Shown here: in pieces, positions 1 through 11,477 of the stretch
How positions within the stretch are numbered: position 1 is the first letter of the stretch
Layout of the letters: each line of letters begins with the position of its first letter
NCBI GenBank assembly: GCA_958496175.1
Contig: OY292274.1
Span: 1,612,001 to 1,676,000, forward strand
From: Sisyra terminalis
Taxonomy: Eukaryota; Arthropoda; Insecta; Neuroptera; Sisyridae
DNA length: 64,000 bases
Direction of reading: 5' to 3'
Program-made: the position numbers and the translations under genes
Notes under the pieces: model-generated
What the model saw: the letters and a program-made list of their open reading frames with translations, nothing else
Told to the model about the DNA's origin: nothing
Database searches by the model: none

Positions 1-2016
1 ATTTCGTTTATATTTGAATTAAGTATAGTTATGTTTGAAAGAAGTATCCAAAGTTTTAATCAAGTTTATTTTTTGTTTGAAATAAATATGATGGTGATTT
101 CGTACAAAGAAATCGAAGTTGACTTAACATCGCTAAGTTCTCCACTCAACTGAATGTTTCTTGGCCCATGAAACATTTTGAAACTCTTATAGCGCTTGAT
201 TTAAAGATCATGCACATTTCACCGTATCCAACCTTACAGCTGGTTTTAACCAAATGAAAAACAATTGAGATAAATACGCTCTTTTTACGGTGTAGTAGTT
301 ATAAAGCGACGGTGAATAACAATTAAAAAAACAGTAATGTTGAATTGTTGCTACTGTAGTTATAAGAAATGAAACGACTTTGATTTTTCAGTGAATTTAG
401 TTTAGAAAATTGTTAACTGAAGAATAAATTAGGGTTAAATGTTAACAGTATAACGATCAATCGAATAATGCGATCGTGTAGGTAATGATAATACGAGTAC
501 AACCGCAACTTTTATTGGTATATATAAAGTGGTCTGGAAATGAGTCACTTACAGTAATTTAAAACGTGCATAGTTCGCAAATAACGATTTATTTTTCACA
601 GTGTGATAATTTGATGATAGTTGTAATGATAATTGACTTATTTCCGCTTTGAGGTTAGACGCCCCCAATGATGATCCACGACGAGTTGTACAAGTAATCG
701 ATCCGCGTAATGTGAGTCGCGCTCCCAAACCTTTGACTTTGGTGTCTTGATCTTCAGCAATTTGATGAACTCTTCCTGGCCCTACTTGCCCACACTTACA
801 CACATTTGATTCAATGCCACACGTCCATTGTATATTTGATAAATGTTATTACGCTAATCACTAGGACGGGCACAGTTGTAGTAAAAGCCAATTGATTCAG
901 ATTAATGTCACAAAAACAACAAATAAATTGAAGTCTCTAAAATTACATGCGTTACACACGTACTTGTTCGTATTTCATACCGAAATGACAGAAGATTTTT
1001 TATTTATTTTTTTTGCTTTGTATTTTGGTTTTACCAAGTCGCTCCCCTTGTTGTGGGGAGGATTGAGCAGCGGGAGAGTTGAGACATTAAAGGTTCGTAA
1101 TTCCTTTTTAATGGCTCTAAGAGCCCTTACGTGCGTGTGTATGTGTATCCTTTCGCCCTATTTTCACCCATTGTTCCCTTTTCTCGATTTTAAATAAAAC
1201 TCAGAGAAATGAAGAGATCGAAGGCACGCAAAGCTAGTTGTCGTTTAATACCCAATTCGGTTAATTACATAATAATGGGCGACATTTGTCGCATATTATG
1301 CAACACGACTGCGTCTTACGTCAGCTTCATTCCAATGTGGTGGCAGCTGTGATTTTATTGCCGGCATCGTTAATTATTTAAATTGTTTGTTTAGTTTTAA
1401 AAAAAGAGTAGTTTTCTTTACGTACTTTATTTCTTGTCAAACTATAAGACCGAATTCAATTTTATCTTTCGAACCTTTTTTGTCTTATTAACAATGAAGT
1501 CTATAAATAATAATCGATACGTTCAATTCCCCACGTTCATCAAAGTTCATAGTCCCTGCAGAGAGCTAGAGACCGGGAAAACGTAGAACGATGACACAAT
1601 AAGGAAGATTCACGAGTGCAATGGAGCTCGAGACACGTCAAAGTCCCCAAGGACCTCGACAGGAGTGATAGCTGAAATTAAGTGACCTTATGTGACCTCT
1701 CCTTAATTACTTATGGTTTCCAATCGGAACTCATTAAATTGATTTACCATTTGGCATCTCTGTTCTTTGTCTGCTTTAAGAAACTCCAAATATTTATGAT
1801 TTAAATTAATGTTTTAATAACTCTTAAAATAAATATGATGCAAACCAGGACGTCATCCATAAAGTTAAAACTAACCCTCCTGAAAATTCTGAATTTTTCA
1901 CCTAATATTAGTGCTATAAGTAGAAAAAAAAACACTGTGTGTACTTATATATGCGCGTAAGAAGTTATACTTCTTTGGTATAATTAAAAATATATTTTTA
2001 ATCCACTGCCGTAGTA
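1..2016. other. AT-rich non-genic stretch
   Basis: I recognise no gene here. A minus-strand open frame at 549-803 is somewhat richer in G+C and contains a CKCG motif followed by a basic stretch, but I cannot match it to a family and it has no support beyond being open. The part from 1918 to 2013 resembles 2209-2300 inside the repeat that follows, so it is probably a partial duplicate of that repeat's first few hundred bases. Confidence 0.5.
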
Positions 2017-3743
2017 GTTGAAAAAACTTTAACTTTATTCCTAGATATTTAAATTTACATAGTAAATTGGTAGCTAAAAGCTTCTTTTTCAAAATTTACT
2101 GATGTTCCTTTTTAGGATTTTTTTTCAAATCTAAATACCTTCTTCCGCATTCGTATCCATGGCTCTAAATCTACATCCGCAATATCCTTTGAATCGACAT
2201 ATATAATATGCAAAAAAATATGTGTGTACTTATGTACACGCATCAGAAGTTATATTTCTTTGGTAGAGTTAAAAATATGCTTTTAATCCACTGCCGTAAC
2301 CTCTTCCCGTTATGCCTGAACTAGCACACCAGTTATAAGATTTGTGATTACTAAAATATGACACAATTTTAAACACTAATTACTTTTAATATCAAAATAC
2401 ATAATAAGAAAACGTATGTGATGCAGCAAAGACAAGTACTAAGAATATAAAATTTTAAACACATCCATGTAAGTGGAATACAAATATAATAACTATTGGC
2501 TCAAATTTGAACTACCATGTCATTAGTTTCAACTGTCATTACGATTTCATTCAACCGCTAATTTTAGCCATTTGTCTTTTAGCCATTTAGTCAGTTGTGT
2601 CAGTGTTGGGTTGTGAATATTTTACCGAAAATTACTGTTTTTCAAATAAAAGATTAAGATGACCATTTATGCATAGATACTATATGTTTACACATTTGGC
2701 TACTTACACAAAATGTATATAACATATTATATGAATTAACCGTTTAACCGTATTAACTAATTGGATAACATGTTCAAAACATACTTATCGAAAATATTAA
2801 CCATATAGAAGTAGATTGTTGCCATTAAATATCATGTATAGATATGTATAAACAATCCTAAATAGCGATGTCCAAAAAATTATATTTTTACAATAGTAAT
2901 TGTATGTTTTATGAACCCATTTATATCTATGTATTGAAAATGATTTTTAATTCAAATTTAGAAAAATAAAATGTTATATAATGTAACACTCGACTTTTTT
3001 ACATAATTTTAAATATTACACTGAATAACTTCAGAGAAATATCTTTCTTTTAAATGCATTTTAATTCTTATAATAATAATAGTAGGCAAATGTAAGTAAT
3101 ATGTACGCATTTATTTCGGCAAAGGTAAATAATTATTTTAAACACATAAGTTGACATAGGTGTAAGTGAAATACAATCATTGTTTCAATTTTGAACTGAA
3201 TGATTGGTTTCATTTTGACACAGTCATTTTGATTTCATTCAATCAATTTCCAATTTTTACCATTTGTCAGTTGTGTTAGTATTGGGCGGTGAATATTTTA
3301 CGGGAAATAATTACTTATTTGTGTATTAATATGGATATTGTTTAGACTGTAAAATTCGAAAATATTTAGTTCAACGATATCCATCTTCTCTATGTTCTAA
3401 AAGCTCTAACCGTCCGGCCTTTTTCTAACTGTTTGCTAGCTATAACTTCGTATCTGATTCGGGATTGTTCGGAATGATCGAGTCCCTCTTTTCTCGAGTC
3501 TTCCGGTAAACGAAAAGCATATGCCAACATATGCGAATGCTGGCTTAACTTGATCGATTCGATAGAATGTTTTAGTCGTCTTACTACTATGCAAATCGCT
3601 CCCAAAAATCGGACAGATTTCGCCCGCTTGAACCGTTCTTTCTCGCTAACCGTTTGCGAGTAACTTCATACTGTTATTTTAAAGCATCATTTTCTTATCA
3701 ATTCACTCTCCTTAATTTTTTTTTAAAACGCCGGTAAAGAAGT
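2017..3743 (+). repeat. Unidentified 1.7-kb dispersed repeat, copy A
   Basis: This segment is collinear with 50998-52732 over its whole length and in the same orientation. The copies differ by many substitutions and small indels, so they are not recent. Both end in the same string (AAAACGCCGGTAAAGAAGTA). The unit contains a short palindrome, AGAAGTTATACTTCT or a close variant, near 2250. A related form (AAAGAAGTATAAC) at the right end points back towards it, so a terminal inverted repeat is possible. Part of the unit (about 2210-2400) also resembles 12010-12200. No transposase, reverse transcriptase or tRNA-like promoter is visible. On the minus strand near 3390-3605 both copies keep a similar reading (SIKLSQHS motif). 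It could be a non-autonomous DNA transposon; the class is unknown. Confidence 0.75.
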
Positions 3744-4724
3744 ATAACCTCAAAAAATCTGTATCAATGTATTTATAAGATAGTTTTATTTTATATTTAG
3801 ATTGATAATAAGGATTTGAGCTTAAGTCCTTATTAATTCTTTGAAAATAAGAAACATTTTTCTTTTATAAGTTGAACAACAGTCGTTATTAATTAAGTAC
3901 TATGAGGAAATAATTTGGCATTCGAATATTAAATTGTATTTTTCACTAAATTGATACAATTGAGGTAAAGTTCTAAATATTCTTGGAACGTGATGCAAAT
4001 GTATTTCCCATTGTTTTGGAGAAGCGTTAGCGCCATGTCATTAAAGTTAAGAACAGGTCTTAAATTTTGAATTATTGTAATTGTTTAAATTATTAAGAGG
4101 GTTTTTTTTGTAAGATGCAGTTTATTATTATGAATGCAAAAATTACAATACTCGGCATTTTAAATTGTCTGAACATTATGAACGTTTCAACGAATCATAA
4201 ATACTGATCGTAAAAATTACCATAGATACACTTAATATAAAGTTGTGAGCTTTGTGAATTTTGTTGTTACTTTGACAAATTGGTAATAATTTCATTGATA
4301 ATATTTACGTCTTCTATGAGCTTTCATTAGACCGAACTCGGCGAGCTTTCGTCTTATTCATTATGTAGTATAAAATAACTAGTGTTACGAATGGATAGCA
4401 TATAAGTATAAACAATATCGTGTACCTACTTTAATTTTTAAAAGGCATTTCAATTCTCATGTGAAAAAATCGACTATTTAATAAATAGGTTTATAAATTG
4501 GTGCTAAAAAAATGATAATTGTTTGATCAATGTTATTTTTTTATAACACGATAAAACATGCAACGATTTATGGATACTTTTCTTCTTTTGAATTTAACTG
4601 AAAAGGTGTTTTTAAAGAAATCATTTTTTTATGGTTTTCACCCAAAACCATGTTAACTGTTAACATTAACCATTAACCATGTTAACATATATTAACTGTT
4701 TAACCATCAATGTGTTATCTATAC
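3744..4724. other. AT-rich non-genic stretch
   Basis: No gene is recognised. At 4640-4705 there is a low-complexity patch built from repeated TTAAC/GTTAA units. Nothing else stands out. Confidence 0.5.
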
Positions 4725-5975
4725 TCTATACTAATATATACAATTCTTACGTCTGTCTGTACATTTCGATTTTGAACCCAATTTTAGGATAAATATTTGT
4801 TTCAAGAGGCCCTTATTCCAAATTTAACATTTTTAAAATTTTTGTCTGTCTGTCTTGCTGTGTGTCCCGATTTAACTAAAGAACGGAACAACCGAATTTA
4901 ATGAAACTTGGTATTAAAATACAACACAATTTCCCACAGATCATAGGCTACTTATCATTCCAAAAAAATAATAAGGGAAGGTATTCCCTAGGGATGAAAA
5001 CAGAAATTTTTACACTTGACAGGTGAGTTATATATCATTGGAAAGGTAATTTAAAGTTAGAAAATAATCTGTAAAAATATTTTTAGTTGAACAGATAAAA
5101 AACACAGTAAATTCAATTAAAATTTTAAAAAATTGACTCTTTGAAATTAACCCTTTATATTATATATAAAACACAAAGTTGATGTTAATAGCGTAATGGC
5201 TTACGTATCTAACATTCGGATGCCTCTAATTATAAAGACGTGGGTTCGAATCTTCAAATAAACTTTATTTTTTTATTTTTTTTTCTACAAAATTGTTGTA
5301 AATAGACCCTTAGAGTTGCTCAATAAGGAAATATTAACGGAAAAAAGTAATAATAGTAGTAGTAATAATAATAATAGTAATAAAACTTAAATTAAATACG
5401 TTTTTAAAACCGTGCATACATAAAATTCTGTATTTATATATCCCCTCTGACTGATGAAATTTTAATATTCGATGTATTCCTTTTAAGAAGTAGACATCTG
5501 ATAAGATTTTTTTTTTTGAAAATCCCTACCCTAAAAGAGTTAAAGGAGGACTAAGTTTGTATGAGAAAATGTGGAGTTAATCAACAATCGAAATTTTGAA
5601 TTTAATAAGTGTAATTAATAAATCAATAATTAATTAATAATAAGTTTCTGTTTTTGTTATTTACGGATTTACGGATTAATTGGTTCACGGTAGGTATACC
5701 TACCATAGGTATACGGAATAGACCATACTCTTTTTAGATATTTATAAATATTTTTTGAAAATTAATTGATTATATACAACTATTTTATTCTAAGTAACAG
5801 TTCATTAAATGTGTCATTTTAAAGTTGACAAAATAGTGTTTTTAAGTATGATTATGTTTTTCGTAAAACAAATAAGAAAAATAATAATTTTCATATGCCA
5901 CTGCAAATAGCAAATTTAAAAAGAAAATATAATTTACACCTACGTTACGCAGACGAAGTTGCGAGTATCAGCTAG
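4725..5975 (+). mobile_element. Non-autonomous Helitron-like element 1
   Basis: The 3' end reads CAGCTAG followed by T, preceded by a GACGAAGT-type segment that can form a weak hairpin about a dozen bases from the end. This is the usual 3' structure of insect Helitrons. The 5' end TCTATACTAATATA matches the 5' end of the minus-strand element at 17053-18295, and the interiors of the two are similar. The base before the TC start is C rather than the expected A. A tRNA-like module lies inside at 5189-5255. No Rep/helicase gene is present, so it would rely on another element to move. Confidence 0.72.
5189..5255 (+). repeat. tRNA-like (box A/box B) module inside Helitron 1
   Basis: TAGCGTAATGG (5189-5199) fits a Pol III A box and GGGTTCGAATCTTC (5242-5255) fits a B box, about 45 bp apart. 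The same arrangement, more decayed, lies at 38990-39053 in another Helitron. It does not fold into an obvious complete tRNA, so I call it a tRNA-derived fragment, possibly a captured SINE head, and not a tRNA gene. Confidence 0.5.
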
Positions 5976-6052
5976 TTGTGTTATAATACTGTAGCCCGAT
6001 TCCCGATTGTGTTATATCTTGACTCATTTCGTTCGCAATAAAACTTTTATAT

Positions 6053-6056
6053 CCAT
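6053..6056. repeat. Target-site duplication CCAT (left)
   Basis: CCAT directly abuts the left LTR and recurs directly after the right LTR at 10707-10710. A 4-bp duplication is normal for insect Ty3/gypsy integration and shows both element ends are intact. Confidence 0.9.
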
Positions 6057-6677
6057 TGTTACGTTGGGGAAACGTAATTCGAGATCTAACAAAGTGTCTC
6101 GTTTTCGTGGGTTAGCCTGACTAGCACTTAGCTCCATAAACATGTTCAGATGTGGTCCTGGACGTGGCTGGTTGGATCCTCCGCTGGTACCATGGACAGG
6201 GCAGGTGAATAGGGCTCCGGTAAATCACGATTTACACAAGAGTTTATTAATCAATAATTAGAGGTTATCATTAATATAAACCATTTAATTAGCTGTACCA
6301 TTTACAAAATATTGACACGCTGCCACAAATTTTCCACTCGCACACAAGAGTTTATCAATCAATAATTAGAGGTTATCATTAATATAAATAATTAATTAGC
6401 TGTACCATTTTATCAATTACTATCAACGCTACCTGAAATGCAGGGTTAACCAACTGCAACCCATGCACAATCAGTACAAATAGCTTACAATTAATTGATA
6501 TGGTCAACAATTCTAAAGATGAACCACGTGCTCTGCACTTAATATATTTTTACATAACCTCGAAAAAAGGCCTTAAACGTGGGAATCCACGCCCTTTTAT
6601 AGTCCTCGCCGCCATGACAGTGGCGTCACGGATTTATCCGAATGCGTTCGGAGGCGCACGATGCCAACATCGTAACA
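6057..6677 (-). repeat. 3' LTR of the gypsy element
   Basis: On the plus strand it begins TGTTACG and ends CGTAACA, giving a 7-bp terminal inverted repeat. By eye it matches 10086-10706 at every base. It contains two imperfect copies of a 70-bp unit at 6234-6303 and 6342-6410, separated by 38 bp. An open frame at 6500-6826 is incidental to the LTR and is not a gene. Confidence 0.95.
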
Positions 6678-6688
6678 CCACCCTCCTT
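6678..6688 (-). promoter_or_regulatory. Polypurine tract of the gypsy element
   Basis: Read on the minus strand this is AAGGAGGGTGG directly upstream of the 3' LTR. A purine tract here normally primes plus-strand DNA synthesis in LTR retroelements. Confidence 0.75.
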
Positions 6689-6924
6689 GACTTTAACCCG
6701 GGTTGGATTACGGATTACTTTGGATTACCCGATTTTACTAGCCAATGCCTGGTTAGAGTCACAGTCACTCAGCGCCGATATTCATTCATAACAAAAGATC
6801 GCATTCATACTGTGGCTTTCTGGTAATACAGCTGTACAACAATTTAGCTAGTATCCCAGTTAATAATAGTAACTTTATAATAGTGTAAGTAACATATTAA
6901 TATGTAAACATTAAGACTAACAAT

Positions 6925-7055
6925 ACTATTGTATACTAAATACTAATACTATACTATTATACTATACAATACAATCAATACTATCCAATACAATACAATA
7001 CTATATATACTACTATACTATACTATACTATATCTTAATACTATTGATACTATTG
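6925..7055. repeat. ACTAT-type low-complexity tract
   Basis: Irregular reiterations of ACTAT/ATACT and CAATA units lie in the 3' untranslated part of the gypsy element, between the end of pol and the polypurine tract. It looks like a slippage-expanded simple repeat with no coding role. Confidence 0.75.
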
Positions 7056-7100
7056 TCATTATGGGTCACACTACATTGTCATAAGTATTTTATACAGAGT

Positions 7101-9095
7101 TTAATTAGTTGACTCACTTCCCCTACGATACCCTCGATAAGATCTTCGCGGTATTTTTAAATCGTTTACACTAAAAACACCAATCAATTTATTATCCTTA
7201 TCGCACACGTTAACTAAACTGTTTGAATAAAAACTATGGATGTAATACGGTCCTCGCCTTATTGGGACGAGCTTCCCTGAAAACCTATCAGCCTTTTTGC
7301 TCAGTTGTTTATTTTTGATGAATACCTCGGCTCCAACGGCTAAGTCAATATTTGGTTCTGGTACCCGATCATCCTGTTTTCGTTGAGCTTTTATCATAAA
7401 GTACTCGATGTAATGTCGTAGCTCATCAATTAACGCAATTACAGTGGTGCGATTATTGTGGTTCCCTAATTCGGTCAAAACTTTTCCTCCCCGATGAAGG
7501 TCTAAGTACCTTGGATCTCGGCCAAAATTCAAATAAGCTGGACTGACAGTCAGCGAGCTGTGAACAGATGTATTATAAGCGTACACGAGTTCTGGCAGAT
7601 TCTGATCCCATTTAGAATGTTTATCTGAAAGAAAAGTTCGAATTAGTGTCTTTAAGTTACAATTTATTCTTTCCACAGGGTTCGCCTGCGGATGATAAGT
7701 TGGTGTCAGTCCCCAAGTCCAGTTGGATTTTTCACAGGTCATTAATGTTAATGGACCTTGTACTTTTGCAACCATCTTCATATGTCGCCTGTACCAATTA
7801 ACCATTCCCAAAAATCTCCTTAGCTGTTTCTTACTGGTAGGCTCTGGGTACTCTTCAATTGCGCGCAGTTTCTCTGGATCGGGGTGAAGCTCATTCCCTT
7901 TGATGATAAATCCGAGATATTTCATCTCGGGCACGCAAAAACGGCACTTTTCCCTTTTGATCATTAAACCTACTTCTCTGAAAATTTCAAATAATATTTT
8001 CAGCATATCCAGATGAATTTCCATCGTCGGTGTAGCAACCACCCAGTCGTCCATATAAGGGTGTACATAATTGATCCAATGGGCTGGTAACTCACGCTGG
8101 CGCAATACTTTTTTGATCATTTGGATTATCAGATCCATTTTTCGCTGGAACGTTCCGGGCGCTGTTGATAAACCAAACGGCATTCTCACGAATTCGTAAG
8201 AGCCCATTCCCTCTACCGCAAACGCTGTGTACTGGCGATGCTCCGGTTTTATTGAAATCTGATAATAAGCGTTCGTACAATCAATCACACTTCGATACGC
8301 ACCCTCTCGAATGACTTCCAGTGAGGTGTCAATCCGTCTCATTGGGTAGTTGACTATTTTCATGACCTTGTTAAGCGGTCTGTAGTCGATGCACATTCTC
8401 CATGCTTTGATGTCGTCTACGTCTTGTCCTGGTAATAGCCTTTTCTTCACCATTACCGGTTGGAAACTCCACTCACTGGTACTGGGTTGAATGATACCTT
8501 GCTCCAGTAATTGTTCGATGATTTTATGAAGAGCCTCGGTAACTTTAGGTGATCTCCTATATGGCTTGACGTGAATTGGTGTATAATCATTTAGTTCGAT
8601 TTCGTATTCGACCCCTTTTAATGTCCCGAGCTCAGCCTGGTCCATTAATGCAAATTCCGAATCCAAAAAGCTACTTAATCTCGCCCAATCGGCGTCTGTT
8701 AAAGAGATATTACAGATTTGGTTACTCGGTGCTAACTTGTTCATAAGTCTTTGATCGGTGTCGTGTTTCCATGTCCATGTCATGTTGTCCGCATTTAAGC
8801 GTATTCCATGATCCATCATGAATTTCATTCCGAATATTATATCATCTGGCATCTGATTGAATACCTCGAACCATGCGCTGATCTCTATGTCCTCAACTTC
8901 GAAGGCAACAAAGACTGCATTAACACTCCGAATTGAAGAATTATTCGCTAAAATAAATGAGCTTCCAGATCGGTTAGATTTAACTTTCTGGATATTGTCT
9001 GGGATACTATCTGCAACATTCTGTGCCATGAAGTTTCTGGTAGCTCCCGAGTCGAACAAAGCCAGGTATGATTGTTTTTTAAATTTTAACACCAC
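7101..9095 (-). pseudogene. pol: gypsy pol with an internal deletion (protease-RT fused to C-terminal integrase)
   Basis: The 664-residue open frame starts with an aspartic protease, active-site motif DSGAT at residues 15-19. A reverse transcriptase follows at about 165-445, with DYRPLNK (237-243), a catalytic Asp at 272 and YMDD at 347-350. At about residue 461 (nt ~7712) the frame passes straight from the post-RT region (NWTWG) into the end of the integrase core (TYHPQANPVE, the catalytic Glu at 475). RNase H, the integrase zinc finger and the first two catalytic Asp residues are gone, yet the frame stays open. The integrase GPY/F module remains at 615-617. The open frame begins at a GTG, so translation probably depended on a frameshift from gag: the frames overlap at 9079-9095, with pol +1 to gag. 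Enzymes of this type make and integrate the DNA copy; this one lacks essential domains. Confidence 0.92.
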
Positions 9096-9737
9096 ATGTT
9101 AACTGTTTACCTGCCATGGTATCGAACGCCCTGCAAGTCCTTATCCTTACTTCTTGACCCCCCGGCCGGAGTTGTTTTCCCGTTCCAACTACCTTCCTCT
9201 CCATCTCTTCTACTTCCAATCCCATAAGGTTCTGACCAATGCAGCAGTTCCAAACATTACCCATCTCGTCACTTCTAGATTGGATGACTTTTTCTTTATT
9301 ATTATCGCAACTTTCACACTCGTCCGCGGTTACTTCCGATTCACTTGTCGTCTGGTGGTCGTCTGTAATGCATTGCTCGTCCTCTGCATCTAGTTGGAAG
9401 TGGCGGGATAGCATTCCCCCCTGGCAAAGGACTGATGCATGGGGTACAGGAGCTCCGAGTGGGCTGGGCGCAATCTCCTGTTTGCATCGCGCTCGCACTC
9501 CTAGTTTTTTGACGTGTGGCAGTTACATGTAGCTGCCGTTACACCCACTCTGAAACAACACACACAGATATCTATGCGTTCATTTCTGCATTCTCTGGTA
9601 CGGTGTCCTCCTTTCTGCTGGTCCACTTGTAGCTGTGATGTACTTGCCGCTAAAGTCTTGCTTATTTCTGTAACTTTCTCTCTCAGCTGTTGCATCTCTT
9701 CCTGTATTTCCTTCTGAGCCCTGCGTGTCTTACCCAT
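9079..9737 (-). pseudogene. gag: gypsy gag remnant, capsid region missing and frame broken
   Basis: The first part (9737-9501) begins MGKTRRAQKE and looks like a coiled coil. After VDQQK it jumps to HRTREC and then to CFRVGVTAATC, which resemble decayed CCHC nucleocapsid zinc knuckles. The capsid domain expected between them is absent. A stop at 9501-9503 ends this frame. The likely remainder (9498-9079, acidic and Ser/Thr-rich) is in another frame, so at least one small indel lies around 9520-9530. Gag normally assembles the virus-like particle; this one could not. The 9498-9079 part reaches the start of pol, as expected for the gag-pol junction. Confidence 0.75.
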
Positions 9738-10072
9738 TTTTACAATTGTTATCGTCCGTTTGTCCGTAAAAGAAAAGCAATTAATTTAAATTTATGATTA
9801 ATAAATGGACATACAATATTTCATTCGTTGGATCAGAATCTCTTAGCCTGTTGCTTGTTACACCTGTCAATAACTATATAATAAAAATAAATAAATAACT
9901 TTATAAAACTTGGTTGTTTCTATCATTTATGCGTCGCTATTTTCGATGCGTTCTTTATGATAGCTGCTCAACGTTTAGTTACTACCTTATCGATTGAAAG
10001 GCTGATAGATTTCCAGTTGACCTCTGAAATAAATAAAGTCAGCTTAATTAATTAAAATAACTAATTAAAACC

Positions 10073-10084
10073 CGTTGGGCGCCA
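10073..10084 (-). promoter_or_regulatory. tRNA-Lys primer-binding site
   Basis: Read on the minus strand this is TGGCGCCCAACG, one base inside the 5' LTR. It is complementary to the 3' end of insect tRNA-Lys(CTT), the primer used by Drosophila gypsy. The match stops after 12 bases. Confidence 0.82.
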
Positions 10085-10085
10085 T

Positions 10086-10706
10086 TGTTACGTTGGGGAA
10101 ACGTAATTCGAGATCTAACAAAGTGTCTCGTTTTCGTGGGTTAGCCTGACTAGCACTTAGCTCCATAAACATGTTCAGATGTGGTCCTGGACGTGGCTGG
10201 TTGGATCCTCCGCTGGTACCATGGACAGGGCAGGTGAATAGGGCTCCGGTAAATCACGATTTACACAAGAGTTTATTAATCAATAATTAGAGGTTATCAT
10301 TAATATAAACCATTTAATTAGCTGTACCATTTACAAAATATTGACACGCTGCCACAAATTTTCCACTCGCACACAAGAGTTTATCAATCAATAATTAGAG
10401 GTTATCATTAATATAAATAATTAATTAGCTGTACCATTTTATCAATTACTATCAACGCTACCTGAAATGCAGGGTTAACCAACTGCAACCCATGCACAAT
10501 CAGTACAAATAGCTTACAATTAATTGATATGGTCAACAATTCTAAAGATGAACCACGTGCTCTGCACTTAATATATTTTTACATAACCTCGAAAAAAGGC
10601 CTTAAACGTGGGAATCCACGCCCTTTTATAGTCCTCGCCGCCATGACAGTGGCGTCACGGATTTATCCGAATGCGTTCGGAGGCGCACGATGCCAACATC
10701 GTAACA
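10086..10706 (-). repeat. 5' LTR of the gypsy element
   Basis: Identical to 6057-6677, including the internal pair of 70-bp units (10263-10332 and 10371-10439). In element orientation this copy carries the promoter for minus-strand transcription. CCAT follows at 10707-10710. Confidence 0.95.
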
Positions 10707-10710
10707 CCAT

Positions 10711-11440
10711 TTTACAAGGCTACTCGGAGGAGTAATAGTTTTCCATACATGGTAAATGTAGATGCTAGTTTTGATATTTAAATATGAAATAGACTAATTG
10801 AAAAACTCTTCAGTGGAATTTTGAAATATTTTTTTTTCTTTGTGAGTTTCTATAACTTGAAATATTGAAATATTTTATATGGAAATATTATTTTTAAATT
10901 GTTAATCAATGAAGACAGTTTCGAATGAGTATTAAGAGAAGGTCGAAACATTTTATTGAAAAGTATCAGTGTGCAAAACTTACATTTACAAGAATCGCAG
11001 AAACGATAGGTAGTGCAAGAGGCATTCACGGAAAACTTTATTCGTGGTTGGGACAAAATGTGACTCACGAAACCCAGCGACAAATGACGGTATACTACCA
11101 CAAATGGGAACAAATATCGTATGTGTATACGCAGATATACGTATGTATGAGAATGTTTTAAAACTTGTCAACCAGAAACTAGAAACTTTCAATTCACTAA
11201 AATGAATTTGTATGTCGTGGCGGGAATATCAAATAATTCATCTCACATCTCACTCGCATAAAATGTGATATAGAGCTTTTCCCGCACGTTCAAATGTGTT
11301 TCGTATGCCTGTTTCTCGTTTTTTCATTTTTATTTTGACTCGAAATTCGTTGTCCCTTTCCAATGGTCGAGGCCAAGGGTGGAATTCTGCCACTATTCAC
11401 TACCCATATCCATCCATCTAAGTACATTTTCATCTTACTC

Positions 11441-11477
<37 letters not shown>

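Larger units (their letters stand above)
6057..10706 (-). mobile_element. Ty3/gypsy-like LTR retrotransposon, full-length but internally deleted
   Basis: A 4650-bp element lies between two identical 621-bp LTRs and is flanked by CCAT. It is transcribed on the minus strand. In element order it has: 5' LTR 10086-10706, tRNA-Lys primer site 10073-10084, leader, broken gag (about 9737-9079), pol (9095-7101), about 410 bp of 3' untranslated sequence, polypurine tract 6678-6688, and 3' LTR 6057-6677. Autonomous relatives usually have a larger internal region; this one is about 3.4 kb. It lacks the capsid part of gag, RNase H, and most of integrase. It cannot be autonomous, yet the identical LTRs indicate recent insertion, so its proteins were probably supplied by a relative. 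Confidence 0.93.

Noticed and set aside
549..803. 84-residue minus-strand frame with CKCG
   Set aside because: Looks slightly coding-like but I cannot match it to any family, and there is no start context, splice evidence or second copy.
6500..6826. 108-residue open frame on the plus strand
   Set aside because: It lies mostly within the gypsy LTR, recurs in the other LTR with a different ending, and is antisense to the element.
8092..8280. Short minus-strand frame within pol
   Set aside because: Alternative-frame shadow of the reverse transcriptase.
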